A stretch of DNA of 44,662 bases from Candidatus Magasanikiibacteriota bacterium (GTDB lineage: Bacteria; Patescibacteriota; Patescibacteriia; Magasanikbacterales; GWA2-37-8). The notes under the pieces were generated by a model that was given only the letters and a program-made list of their open reading frames with translations, was not told the DNA's origin and searched no databases. The position numbers were made by a program, and so were the translations under genes. The DNA lies in contig JACRFW010000006.1 in the NCBI GenBank assembly GCA_016234265.1, positions 1 through 44,662 of the forward strand. The letters are read 5' to 3'. Shown piece by piece: positions 24,535 through 31,847 of the stretch (the stretch's first letter is position 1; every line of letters begins with the position of its first letter).

Positions 24535-27351
24535 ATGCCAGATAAACTAGTTATTAAAGGCGCTCGCGCCCACAACCTGAAAAATATTTCGCTCGCCATT
24601 CCCAAAAACAAGCTGGTCGTCGTGACCGGCTTGTCTGGCTCGGGGAAGTCCAGCCTGGCCTTTGATACCATCTATGCTGAAGGTCAGCGGCGCTATGCCG
24701 AGTCCCTTTCCAGCTATGCCCGGCAGTTTATGGACGTGCAGGACAAACCGGACGTGGACGCGATTGAAGGACTGTCGCCAACGATCGCGATTGATCAGAA
24801 AGTGTCAACCCAAAATCCCCGTTCCACAGTGGGTACCGTGACCGAAATCTATGACTACCTCCGTCTTTTGTTTGCCCGCGTCGGTACCCAGTATTGCCCG
24901 GATTGCCATGTGGCGGTAGACAAACATACCACCGGAGAAATAGTGGAGCGGGTACGCGAGCGGGCACGCAAGGCGACAGCAGTGTCTATTTTTGCGCCGC
25001 TAGTTCGGGACGCGGTGGTGAACCGGGAAGAGTTGCTGGAGAAGGTAGAAAAATCTGGGTATGAATGGGTTACTGTTGACGGCGAGCTGCTCAAGATTAA
25101 TGAATTGTCTGTCTATCCTTTTGAGGCGGGCGAAACATATTCGGTTGATTTGCTCATGGGGAAAATTCTCAATATTAAAAAAGACGATCCGACCAAGGCG
25201 GTGGAAACAGCCGTGGATTTGACCAATGGGCTAGTGCGCGTGGTGACGGATGAAAAAGCCGAACTTTTTTCCACGATTGGTTTGTGCCCGAAGTGCGGGC
25301 GAACGATGCCGAGCCTCGACATGCGCAGTTTTAGTTTCAACAGCCCCTACGGTGCCTGTCAGCGTTGTACCGGGTTGGGTATTACCATGGAGGTGGACGC
25401 GAACCTGGTAATTCCCAACGGCAAGCTGACCCTAGCCGAGGGGGCGATTCAACCCTGGACGCGCATTACCGGCAACCAGAGCTGGTATCAGAAACTGCTC
25501 AGCAAGGTGGCGGAACGGCACAGTTTTTCCGTGCACACCCCGATTGCCGAACTTCCCTCCAAAACACTGGATATTATTTTGTTTGGCAGCAGTAGCGAGT
25601 CATTGGAAATTGACGGCAAGAAAGTGGCGTTTGCCGGGGTTATTCCCGATTTGATGCAGAAGCACCTGGAAACCAGCTCGGAATACGTGCGTAAAGAAAT
25701 TGAACAATATATGCGCGAGCGCATCTGCCCCATCTGCCAGGGGAAGCGCCTCCGCGCCGAATCACTCGCCGTGCGTATTGGGGAGCTTACCATTGCTGAT
25801 ATGGCGGCCATGAGCGTAGAGGAGAGCGGTAGCGCATTGAAAAAGATTTTTGTAAAAAATGGCGCTGCGCTTAAAGGCAGTCAGGTAAAAATTACTGAAC
25901 CGATTCTGAAAGAGATTTCCCCGCGCCTGGCCAATCTGGAGCGGGTCGGTTTGGGGTATCTGAATTTGAGCCGCTCCATGAACACCCTTTCGGGCGGTGA
26001 GGTAACGCGCGTGCGCTTGGCGAGCCAGCTGTCGGCGGGCCTCACGGGCGTTATCTATGTTCTTGATGAGCCGTCGGTGGGCTTACACTCGCGCGACAAC
26101 CAGCAGCTTATTGACACTTTAAAATATCTGCGTGATCTCGGTAATTCGGTGATTGTGGTGGAGCATGATCCGGCCATGATGATGGCGGCGGACTACCTTA
26201 TTGATATTGGCCCCGGCGCCGGGGTGTATGGGGGAGAAGTCATTGCCGCGGGTACTTTGGGGGAATTTAAAAAGAATCGTAAATCACTCACAGCTGATTA
26301 TTTGAGCGGCCGGATTGATATCAGTAAAGAGTTTCGTGGTTCGGCGAAGGCCAAAAAGAAGTCTGTTCCAGCGAGGTCGCTCATTATTACCGGGGCCAAG
26401 GCATATAATCTGAAAAATATTGATGTGGAGATACCGCTCGGAAAGCTCGTGTCGGTAACCGGCGTGTCCGGTTCTGGTAAATCCACTCTCATTATAGATA
26501 TTTTGAGCAAAGCCCTGTCTAAATATTTTTATCGCGCCAAAGACGAGCCTGGGGCGCACAAGAGCATCAAGGGAATTTCCAATATTGATAAGGTGATTGC
26601 CATTGATCAGTCGCCCATCGGCCGCACTCCGCGGAGCAACCCGGCCACTTATACCGGCGTCTTTACGCTTATCCGCGATCTGTTTGCTTCGCTTACCGAG
26701 GCCCGGATGCGCAATTATGACGCCGGCAAGTTTAGTTTCAATGTAAAGGGCGGGCGCTGCGAGGCCTGCGCCGGAGATGGTTACATTCGCATCCCCATGC
26801 AGTTTTTGGCCGATGTATTCGTGGAGTGCAATGAGTGCGGGGGCTTACGTTACAGCCAGGAAGCTTTGGAGATAAGATACCACAACAAGCACATTGCCGA
26901 CGTGTTGAAGATGACGGTGGAAGAATCTTACTTATTTTTCAGCGAGTTTCCGGCGATCGCGGATAAGTTGAATGTCTTGCGTGAAGTGGGCCTTGGCTAT
27001 GTGGAGCTCGGGCAGCCGGCCACTACTATCTCTGGCGGTGAGGCGCAGCGCATTAAGCTCGCGCAAGAACTCTCGCGCGCTGCCACCGGCAATACTTTGT
27101 ATATTTTAGATGAACCGACGACCGGTCTTCATTTTGAAGATGCCAAGCGTCTGCTGCAGGTGCTCAATCAACTGGTGAGCAAGGGGAATTCGGTGGTGAT
27201 TATTGAACACAATCTGGATGTTATTCGCTCCTCTGATTGGGTGATTGATCTGGGGCCGGAGGGCGGCAAGGGCGGGGGTGAAGTGATCGCGCAGGGGACG
27301 CCAGCCGAGGTGAAGAAAAACAAGAAAAGCTGGACGGGGAAGTATTTATAG
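24535..27351 (+). CDS. uvrA: Excinuclease ABC subunit A
   Basis: Damage-recognition ATPase of nucleotide excision repair. About 938 residues, normal length, with two ABC modules: Walker [10 protein letters not shown] and GVSGSGKST, and signatures [12 protein letters not shown] and [12 protein letters not shown]. The zinc-binding pairs include CPDC, CPKC, CPIC and CEAC followed by GDG. Met at 24535 ([15 protein letters not shown]) matches the family start; the GTG at 24499 gives an unrelated leader peptide and is not used. It begins 36 nt after the ATPase gene, and its own original upstream region appears to have been left at 23177. Its end overlaps rplS by 6 bp. Confidence 0.97.
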   Translation: MPDKLVIKGARAHNLKNISLAIPKNKLVVVTGLSGSGKSSLAFDTIYAEGQRRYAESLSSYARQFMDVQDKPDVDAIEGLSPTIAIDQKVSTQNPRSTVGTVTEIYDYLRLLFARVGTQYCPDCHVAVDKHTTGEIVERVRERARKATAVSIFAPLVRDAVVNREELLEKVEKSGYEWVTVDGELLKINELSVYPFEAGETYSVDLLMGKILNIKKDDPTKAVETAVDLTNGLVRVVTDEKAELFSTIGLCPKCGRTMPSLDMRSFSFNSPYGACQRCTGLGITMEVDANLVIPNGKLTLAEGAIQPWTRITGNQSWYQKLLSKVAERHSFSVHTPIAELPSKTLDIILFGSSSESLEIDGKKVAFAGVIPDLMQKHLETSSEYVRKEIEQYMRERICPICQGKRLRAESLAVRIGELTIADMAAMSVEESGSALKKIFVKNGAALKGSQVKITEPILKEISPRLANLERVGLGYLNLSRSMNTLSGGEVTRVRLASQLSAGLTGVIYVLDEPSVGLHSRDNQQLIDTLKYLRDLGNSVIVVEHDPAMMMAADYLIDIGPGAGVYGGEVIAAGTLGEFKKNRKSLTADYLSGRIDISKEFRGSAKAKKKSVPARSLIITGAKAYNLKNIDVEIPLGKLVSVTGVSGSGKSTLIIDILSKALSKYFYRAKDEPGAHKSIKGISNIDKVIAIDQSPIGRTPRSNPATYTGVFTLIRDLFASLTEARMRNYDAGKFSFNVKGGRCEACAGDGYIRIPMQFLADVFVECNECGGLRYSQEALEIRYHNKHIADVLKMTVEESYLFFSEFPAIADKLNVLREVGLGYVELGQPATTISGGEAQRIKLAQELSRAATGNTLYILDEPTTGLHFEDAKRLLQVLNQLVSKGNSVVIIEHNLDVIRSSDWVIDLGPEGGKGGGEVIAQGTPAEVKKNKKSWTGKYL
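24568..24585 (+). repeat. Right 18-bp direct repeat flanking the ATPase cassette
   Basis: Exact copy of 23210-23227, lying at codons 12-17 of intact uvrA. Together the two copies bracket 1.36 kb with the ATPase gene and its operators. Confidence 0.85.
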
Positions 27352-27681
27352 TTGGGTCTTCTTTTCTTTCAGTTTGCGTTTGAAGTCGCCTTTCAGGTAA
27401 TCCAGTCTGGCGCGGCGGACAGTGTACTGTTTGACTACTTCAAATTTGGCCACCGCCGGTGAGCGGAGCGGGAAAATACGCTCCACGCCGACTCCGTCGG
27501 AAATCTTGTGCACCGTCATAGTGGCTCCAGCCTCGGAGCCGTGGCGCATAGCCAAAATGGTGCCTTCAAAGATTTGGATGCGTTCTTTTTCTTCGCCTTT
27601 GGTGTTGAGTTCTTTGATTTTTTGGTGGACTTTGACGACCATGCCAGGCTTAAATTGTACGGCTGGAGTTTGTTCGGTCAT
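27346..27681 (-). CDS. rplS: 50S ribosomal protein L19
   Basis: A 111-residue ribosomal protein at the 30S-50S interface. The sequence FKPGMVVKVHQKIKE, then RIQIFEGTILAMRHG, then KISDGVGVERIFPLRSPAV is characteristic of bL19. The length is normal. It is the last gene of a minus-strand run from tRNA-Ile through the pseudouridine synthase and gmk, 29 nt after gmk. Its end overlaps uvrA by 6 bp. Confidence 0.97.
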   Translation of the reverse strand: MTEQTPAVQFKPGMVVKVHQKIKELNTKGEEKERIQIFEGTILAMRHGSEAGATMTVHKISDGVGVERIFPLRSPAVAKFEVVKQYTVRRARLDYLKGDFKRKLKEKKTQL

Positions 27682-27710
27682 ACAGATAATTTAAATACAG
27701 TGGGCGTATT

Positions 27711-28298
27711 TTAGCTTACCTTAGGTTTTTTGTCAAGGATGCCTTTGAGGTGCGGCCGGACGATCTTGGCGATGGCGGTAATGGTTTTGTTCAGTTGGCC
27801 TTCGCGGTTGATAATTTGGTGTTGGAAGAGGTCTTTTTTAGTCAGTTCAAACTCTGCCGATTTGAGCCGAGCCTGGAAATTGCCCTGGCTCATCTCGCCG
27901 CGGTTTTTGATGTGATCCACTATTTGCTCATGCGACTCGGGTAGGAGGAAGATGCTGATGCATTGCTCACCGTACTTGGCCATGAGCTGTTCGGCGCCCT
28001 GCACATCAATATTGAAGATAACCGGCCCGGCTTGCATGGCGGCTTCGGTTTCAGTGCGGTGCGTGCCATAGTAGTCGCCGTGGACGGTGGCCCACTCTAA
28101 AAATTCTCCGGCCTCGCGTCGTTTGGCAAACTCTTCGCGCGAGATATAGTAAATTTTTTTGTCTTCAGAGGAAAATTGCCGCGGCTTTCTGGTGGTATAA
28201 GTGACGCCTGTTTTGAGGGGGAAAGTTTTGAGAAGGGCTTTAGCCACCGTCGTTTTGCCTACGCCGGCCGGGCCGCTGATAATGATGAGAGGAAACAT
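27711..28298 (-). CDS. gmk: Guanylate kinase
   Basis: Phosphorylates GMP to GDP with ATP. The 195-residue protein has the P-loop GPAGVGKT at residues 9-16, TYTTRKPRQ in the GMP-binding region, then GDYYGTHR and FNIDVQGAEQL, all typical of Gmk. It starts 2 nt after the end of the pseudouridine synthase gene, so translation is probably coupled. Length is within the family's range. Confidence 0.94.
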   Translation of the reverse strand: MFPLIIISGPAGVGKTTVAKALLKTFPLKTGVTYTTRKPRQFSSEDKKIYYISREEFAKRREAGEFLEWATVHGDYYGTHRTETEAAMQAGPVIFNIDVQGAEQLMAKYGEQCISIFLLPESHEQIVDHIKNRGEMSQGNFQARLKSAEFELTKKDLFQHQIINREGQLNKTITAIAKIVRPHLKGILDKKPKVS

Positions 28299-28300
28299 AG

Positions 28301-29464
28301 TTAAGCCAGTAGTTTTAAAAATAACTCCAATTCTTTCGGAAGAGGCGACTCAAATGTCTGTTTTTCTCCATTTAGGTCGGTAAAACCAAGTTTGGTGGAG
28401 TGTAGAAACAAGCGGCCTAATTTTTCGTCCCAGGCGCGTTTGCGTTTTCTCTGATAGTAAAGCGGATCGCCGACGATAGGGTGGTTGTAGGCGAGCATAT
28501 GGACGCGGATCTGGTGCATGCGGCCGGTGTGGATTTTGACGCGGAGCAGGCTGAAGTTTACAAAGTGTTTTTCTACCAGGAATTCAGTGCGGGCATCCTT
28601 CTCGTCGTTGTCATCCTGAGCGCCAGCGAAGGATCCCTTAAGGTCAGAATTTAAGGGATTCTTCGTTTCCTGCCTGCCGGTAGGCATGGCACTCAGAATG
28701 ACAGATTGGTCGACTGAACGCTTGAGCGGTCTAGCCGCCATGCGGTCGTTATTTTCCCCGCGCGCGATAGGAAATGTTATCTCATCCCAATCTTTGGCCA
28801 CGCGGTCGTGCACCAGCGCGTAGTATTCTTTTTCAACAGTGCGGTTTTTGAATTGGTCTTTGAGGTGGTTGAACATCTTTTGGGTTCGGGCGATGACCAT
28901 CAGGCCGGAGGCTTCTTTATCAAGTCTATGCATAATTCCTGGTCTGATATTGCCACTTGAGGATAGCTTGCCCCGCATCCTATGTGGTGCGGGGTCGCCA
29001 ACTTTTTTTACTTCCGGATAATTTTTTACGAGCCAGGCAGCGAGGGTGTTAGTTTCTTTGGCTTGGGTGGGGTGCACGAGCAGACCTGATGGTTTTTCAA
29101 TGACAATATAGTCCGGAGTTTCCGCAATGATTTTTGGAGTGAGTACAGGGCGGGGTTTCGTTTTGTCATTCTGAGCGGAGCGGAGCGGAGTCGAAGAATC
29201 CCTTGCCTTTGAGTTTAAGGGATTCTTCCCGCCCGAACGACTGACGTCATTCAGTCGGGCGGGCGTTTCACTCAGGATGACAACCACATACCCATTTTTC
29301 ATGGTGTCGCCAGCTTTTTTAGGCAATTTGCCGTTCACCATAATCTGCCCTTGGTCAATCATTTTTTGCGCTTGCGAGCGGCTGATGCTAAGTTCTGCGG
29401 CAATGACAACGTCCAGGCGTTCGCCATGGTGTTTTTCTTTGATAGTGATTTTTTTGGTAGTCAT
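28301..29464 (-). CDS. RluD-type 23S rRNA pseudouridine synthase with palindrome-encoded inserts
   Basis: Converts uridines in rRNA to pseudouridine. A short S4 RNA-binding domain (1-65) is joined to the RluA-family catalytic core with GIMHRLDKEASGLMVIA, whose Asp is the catalytic residue, and TGRMHQIRVHMLAYNHPIVG. The 387 residues exceed the usual 300-320. The excess falls in three places: a linker with VILSETPARLNDVSRSGGKN, a 14-residue stretch APHRMRGKLSSSGN before the catalytic motif, and VILSAMPTGRQETKNPLNSD in the core. Each is encoded by a palindromic DNA repeat and the frame stays open. RluD is the best match, though RluC-like specificity is possible. The gene starts 1 nt after tRNA-Ile. 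Confidence 0.9.
   Translation of the reverse strand: MTTKKITIKEKHHGERLDVVIAAELSISRSQAQKMIDQGQIMVNGKLPKKAGDTMKNGYVVVILSETPARLNDVSRSGGKNPLNSKARDSSTPLRSAQNDKTKPRPVLTPKIIAETPDYIVIEKPSGLLVHPTQAKETNTLAAWLVKNYPEVKKVGDPAPHRMRGKLSSSGNIRPGIMHRLDKEASGLMVIARTQKMFNHLKDQFKNRTVEKEYYALVHDRVAKDWDEITFPIARGENNDRMAARPLKRSVDQSVILSAMPTGRQETKNPLNSDLKGSFAGAQDDNDEKDARTEFLVEKHFVNFSLLRVKIHTGRMHQIRVHMLAYNHPIVGDPLYYQRKRKRAWDEKLGRLFLHSTKLGFTDLNGEKQTFESPLPKELELFLKLLA
28609..28703. repeat. Palindromic element inside pseudouridine synthase gene (copy A)
   Basis: It begins TGTCATCCTGAGCG and ends CACTCAGAATGACA, with inner complementary arms around GGATCCCTTAA and TTAAGGGATTC. The same ends occur at 29164-29282 and 31736-31838. 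It encodes the insert VILSAMPTGRQETKNPLNSD and onward within the catalytic domain. Confidence 0.85.
28971..28994. repeat. Short palindrome inside pseudouridine synthase gene
   Basis: CCCCGCA (28971-28977) pairs with TGCGGGG (28988-28994). It encodes part of the extra segment PAPHRMRGK just before the catalytic HRLD motif, which family members lack. Confidence 0.6.
29164..29282. repeat. Palindromic element inside pseudouridine synthase gene (copy B)
   Basis: Starts TGTCATTCTGAGCG and ends CTCAGGATGACA. A second hairpin (GACTGA-CGTCA-TTCAGTC flanked by CCGCCCGA/GGGCGGG) is nested inside. It encodes VILSETPARLNDVSRSGGKN and onward in the S4-catalytic linker, in the same frame as copy A: both give VILS, KNPLNS and AQ(N/D)D. 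Confidence 0.85.
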
Positions 29465-29465
29465 G

Positions 29466-29538
29466 TGCGCCTGGATGGAATCGAACCATCAACTTCCACC
29501 TTATAAGGGTGGCACTCTAACCGGTGAGTTACAGGCGC
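29466..29538 (-). tRNA. tRNA-Ile (anticodon UAU)
   Basis: Minus-strand cloverleaf: acceptor GCGCCTG/CAGGCGC, D-arm ACTC/GAGT, anticodon stem CCACC/GGTGG around the loop CTTATAA (anticodon UAU), and T-arm GATGGTTCGATTCCATC. No CCA is encoded. UAU reads the AUA codon directly, without lysidine modification of a CAU anticodon. The start codon of the pseudouridine synthase follows after one nucleotide. Confidence 0.92.
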
Positions 29539-29549
29539 AAGCTTTGCTC

Positions 29550-29578
29550 ACTATACCAAAAAACCCGCTTTTTTTCAA
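29550..29578 (-). promoter_or_regulatory. Promoter of tRNA-Ile/pseudouridine synthase/gmk/rplS run
   Basis: On the minus strand TTGAAA (29573-29578), a 17-bp spacer and TATAGT (29550-29555), placing +1 about 5 nt before the tRNA. Confidence 0.75.
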
Positions 29579-29602
29579 TGGGAATGGCTTCATTTATCAC
29601 GG

Positions 29603-29631
29603 TTGCCAGAAGTAGAAGAAGCTGATAAACT
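29603..29631 (+). promoter_or_regulatory. Promoter of PAP2/nucleotidyltransferase/mltG operon
   Basis: TTGCCA (29603-29608), 17 bp and TAAACT (29626-29631). The ATG at 29641 is 9 nt beyond the -10 box, so a leaderless or 2-3 nt leader transcript is expected. Confidence 0.6.
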
Positions 29632-29640
29632 AGTCATATT

Positions 29641-30168
29641 ATGAATTGGAACGTCAAGCTTTTTTTTAAAATCAATGGTTTTGTCCATAAAAATCATTGG
29701 CTGGATGCCTTTGGCCGGGCGGGAGCCGAGTGGGCCATAGTCGCCATGACGGGTTGGTTTAGCGCCAGCGTTTTTATTGAACGTTGGCCCAGTCGCCGGG
29801 CGGCCATGCTTTTCTTGGCGTGGACACTTCTGGTGTGGTTGGTGGGGTGGCTCATTGATATTGGCATCGGCTACCTGGCGCATGAGCCCCGTCCGCACAT
29901 TACCTATCCCGAGAGCAGACTCCTGTTTACTCCAATGCAAAAATGGAAATCATTTCCGTCCGATCACGCCATGGCCGCCTGGCTCATGGTTTTTCTAGCT
30001 AACCTGGCGCGCCTCCCGGGTGCGATCGCTCTTTTCCCGCTGGCTCTGTGGGTGAGTTGGGGGCGAGTATATGCCGGAGTACACTATCCAGGCGACATTC
30101 TGGGCGGGTTGGTAATGGCAGGGCTCGCGGCCGGGGTGAGCCATTTTGCTTTGGCATCATTTTTTTAA
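29641..30168 (+). CDS. PAP2-family membrane phosphatase
   Basis: A 175-residue integral membrane protein with about five helices. The three phosphatase motifs are HEPRPH (variant of K-x6-R-P), KSFPSDHAMAAWL (P-S-x-H) and GRVYAGVHYPGDILGG (S-R-x5-H-x3-D type). Family members dephosphorylate undecaprenyl pyrophosphate or other lipid phosphates, recycling the carrier for wall and glycan synthesis. It heads a plus-strand operon with a sugar nucleotidyltransferase (5 nt gap) and MltG (2 nt gap), which fits an envelope role. The exact substrate is inferred. Confidence 0.9.
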   Translation: MNWNVKLFFKINGFVHKNHWLDAFGRAGAEWAIVAMTGWFSASVFIERWPSRRAAMLFLAWTLLVWLVGWLIDIGIGYLAHEPRPHITYPESRLLFTPMQKWKSFPSDHAMAAWLMVFLANLARLPGAIALFPLALWVSWGRVYAGVHYPGDILGGLVMAGLAAGVSHFALASFF

Positions 30169-30173
30169 GAACT

Positions 30174-30872
30174 ATGCAGGTTATTATTTTAGCGGGAGGA
30201 TTAGGAACGCGGTTACGCCCGCTCACTGACGCAACGCCGAAACCTTTGTTGCCCGTAAAAGGCAAGCCAATTATTGAGCATGCTATTTTGAATTTTGCCA
30301 AACACGGTATCAAAGATATTATTTTGTCGGTGGGGTATCACGCTCAAAAAATTCGTGATTATTTTGGTAATGGAGAAAAATGGGGAGTGAAAATAGATTA
30401 TGCCATAGAAACCGAGCCGCTCGGCACTGGTGGGGCGATCAAGCGGGCAGCGCAGGGGTTAGCCGGAACATTTTTAGCCATCAATGGCGATAATTTAGCG
30501 GATTTTGATTGGACAGAAATGCTCTCGGCCCACCGGGAGAGCGGGGCACAAATTACCCTGGCGCTGTTTCCGGTGGAAGATGTGACACAATACGGCATTG
30601 CTCGTTTAGACGGCTCCAAAATTTTAGAGTTTATTGAAAAACCAACTCGTGAGGCGGCACCGACCAATTTGAATAATGCCGGCGGCTATATTTTTGAGCA
30701 TACTGTGCTTACTATGCTGCCGGATGGCAAGTGCTCTATTGAAAAAGATTGTTTTGAAAAACTGGCGCCCAGCGGCGTGGTTTTTGCGCATCATCATACC
30801 AGCCAGTGGTATCCGACCGACACTTTGGAAAAATACAAAAAAGCGGATAGTGATTTTTTCCCACTTTTATAG
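30174..30872 (+). CDS. Sugar-1-phosphate nucleotidyltransferase
   Basis: About 232 residues starting MQVIILAGGLGTRLRPLTDA, the nucleotide-binding signature of NTP_transferase enzymes that make NDP-sugars. Later segments (GTGGAIKRAA, NGDNLADFDW and FIEKPTREAAPTNLNNAGGY) match the sugar and metal sites. The single-domain length and sequence resemble mannose-1-phosphate guanylyltransferase or MurNAc-1-P uridylyltransferase-like proteins more than RmlA, but the sugar is not certain. The Met at 30174 is preferred; the open frame upstream lies inside the PAP2 gene. Confidence 0.9.
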   Translation: MQVIILAGGLGTRLRPLTDATPKPLLPVKGKPIIEHAILNFAKHGIKDIILSVGYHAQKIRDYFGNGEKWGVKIDYAIETEPLGTGGAIKRAAQGLAGTFLAINGDNLADFDWTEMLSAHRESGAQITLALFPVEDVTQYGIARLDGSKILEFIEKPTREAAPTNLNNAGGYIFEHTVLTMLPDGKCSIEKDCFEKLAPSGVVFAHHHTSQWYPTDTLEKYKKADSDFFPLL

Positions 30873-30874
30873 GT

Positions 30875-31726
30875 ATGTTTTTCAACAGGAAAGTTTTTTT
30901 AGCTGCCATTTTCTTCTTTATCGTGGTGCCATTCGGAGTCTGGAAACTGTATCGGCATAAGTACCCGGCGTATGTGCCGTTGCCGCCCCGCGCAGAGGTG
31001 ACTTTGACGATAATCCCAGGTTGGAATTTGCGGCAAGTTGCCGATTATTTGGTGAAAGTGGGGGTAGTCTCGACTACTGATGACATTTATGATGTCACCG
31101 GCCGTCCGGCTGTTGATTATAGCAATATTAAAACACGCCCTTTTAATACAGAGCTTATGGAGGGATATTTTCCCGGGAGTGTCCAGAATGGAGCAAGCTA
31201 TGAAGGTTACCTGGCCCCAGAAACTTATCGCGTTTTTAGAGGGGCCCGCGTGGAGGAAGTAGTGGACAAATTGATGGCGGAGCGGAAGAAACAAATTACG
31301 CCACAGATTCTGGAGGCCATTAAGCAAAGCGGCAAAACAGTCCACGAGATTTTAACAATGGCCAGCATTTTGGAAGAGGAAGCCAAAGCGCTCCCGGACC
31401 GACGGTTGGTGGCGGATATTTTGTGGCGGCGAAAATCCAAGAACTGGGCTCTGCAGGTGGACTCCAGCGTGCATTACGCCGCAGATAAGACCGGCACGGT
31501 ATTCACGAGCGATAAAGAGCGCGCGGTGGATTCTTTATGGAATACCTATAAATATCCCGGGTTGCCGCCGGGGCCAATATCTGCGCCCAGCGTTGAATCA
31601 ATCCAGGCGGCGCTTTACCCTGAAAAAAATAATTATTGGTATTTTTTGAGTGGCACTGATGGGAAAATGCATTATGCCAAGACACTGGAGGAACATAATT
31701 TGAATAGAGCGAAGTATTTACGTTAA
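30875..31726 (+). CDS. mltG: Endolytic murein transglycosylase MltG
   Basis: Cuts nascent peptidoglycan strands at the outer face of the membrane and sets glycan chain length. The 283-residue protein has one N-terminal membrane helix (about 7-24), a LysM-like region (IIPGWNLRQVADYLVKVGVV) and the YceG catalytic domain. The latter carries EGYLAPETYRV and the catalytic Glu167 in MASILEEEA, aligned with E218 of E. coli MltG. PGLPPGPISAPSVESIQAAL is a further hallmark. It follows the nucleotidyltransferase gene by 2 nt. Confidence 0.95.
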   Translation: MFFNRKVFLAAIFFFIVVPFGVWKLYRHKYPAYVPLPPRAEVTLTIIPGWNLRQVADYLVKVGVVSTTDDIYDVTGRPAVDYSNIKTRPFNTELMEGYFPGSVQNGASYEGYLAPETYRVFRGARVEEVVDKLMAERKKQITPQILEAIKQSGKTVHEILTMASILEEEAKALPDRRLVADILWRRKSKNWALQVDSSVHYAADKTGTVFTSDKERAVDSLWNTYKYPGLPPGPISAPSVESIQAALYPEKNNYWYFLSGTDGKMHYAKTLEEHNLNRAKYLR

Positions 31727-31735
31727 AAATTAAGT

Positions 31736-31838
31736 TGTCATCCTGAGGTCGCCGTAGGCGACCGAAGGATCTTCCTTTTATGTCAATTGGTAAACGGGCA
31801 TAAGCGGAAGATTCTTCGGCTAAAGCCTCTGAATGACA
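31736..31838. repeat. Intergenic palindromic element (copy C)
   Basis: It begins TGTCATCCTGAG and ends CTCTGAATGACA, with inner hairpins GGTCGCC-GTA-GGCGACC and GGCTAAAGCC and complementary GGATCTTCC/GGAAGATTC segments. Same family as the two copies inside the pseudouridine synthase gene, here between mltG and queA. Confidence 0.85.
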
Positions 31839-31847
31839 GTTACCAAT

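Noticed and set aside
31833-31847. Upstream Met for QueA
   Set aside because: It lies within the palindromic element; family alignment starts at the Met at 31848.
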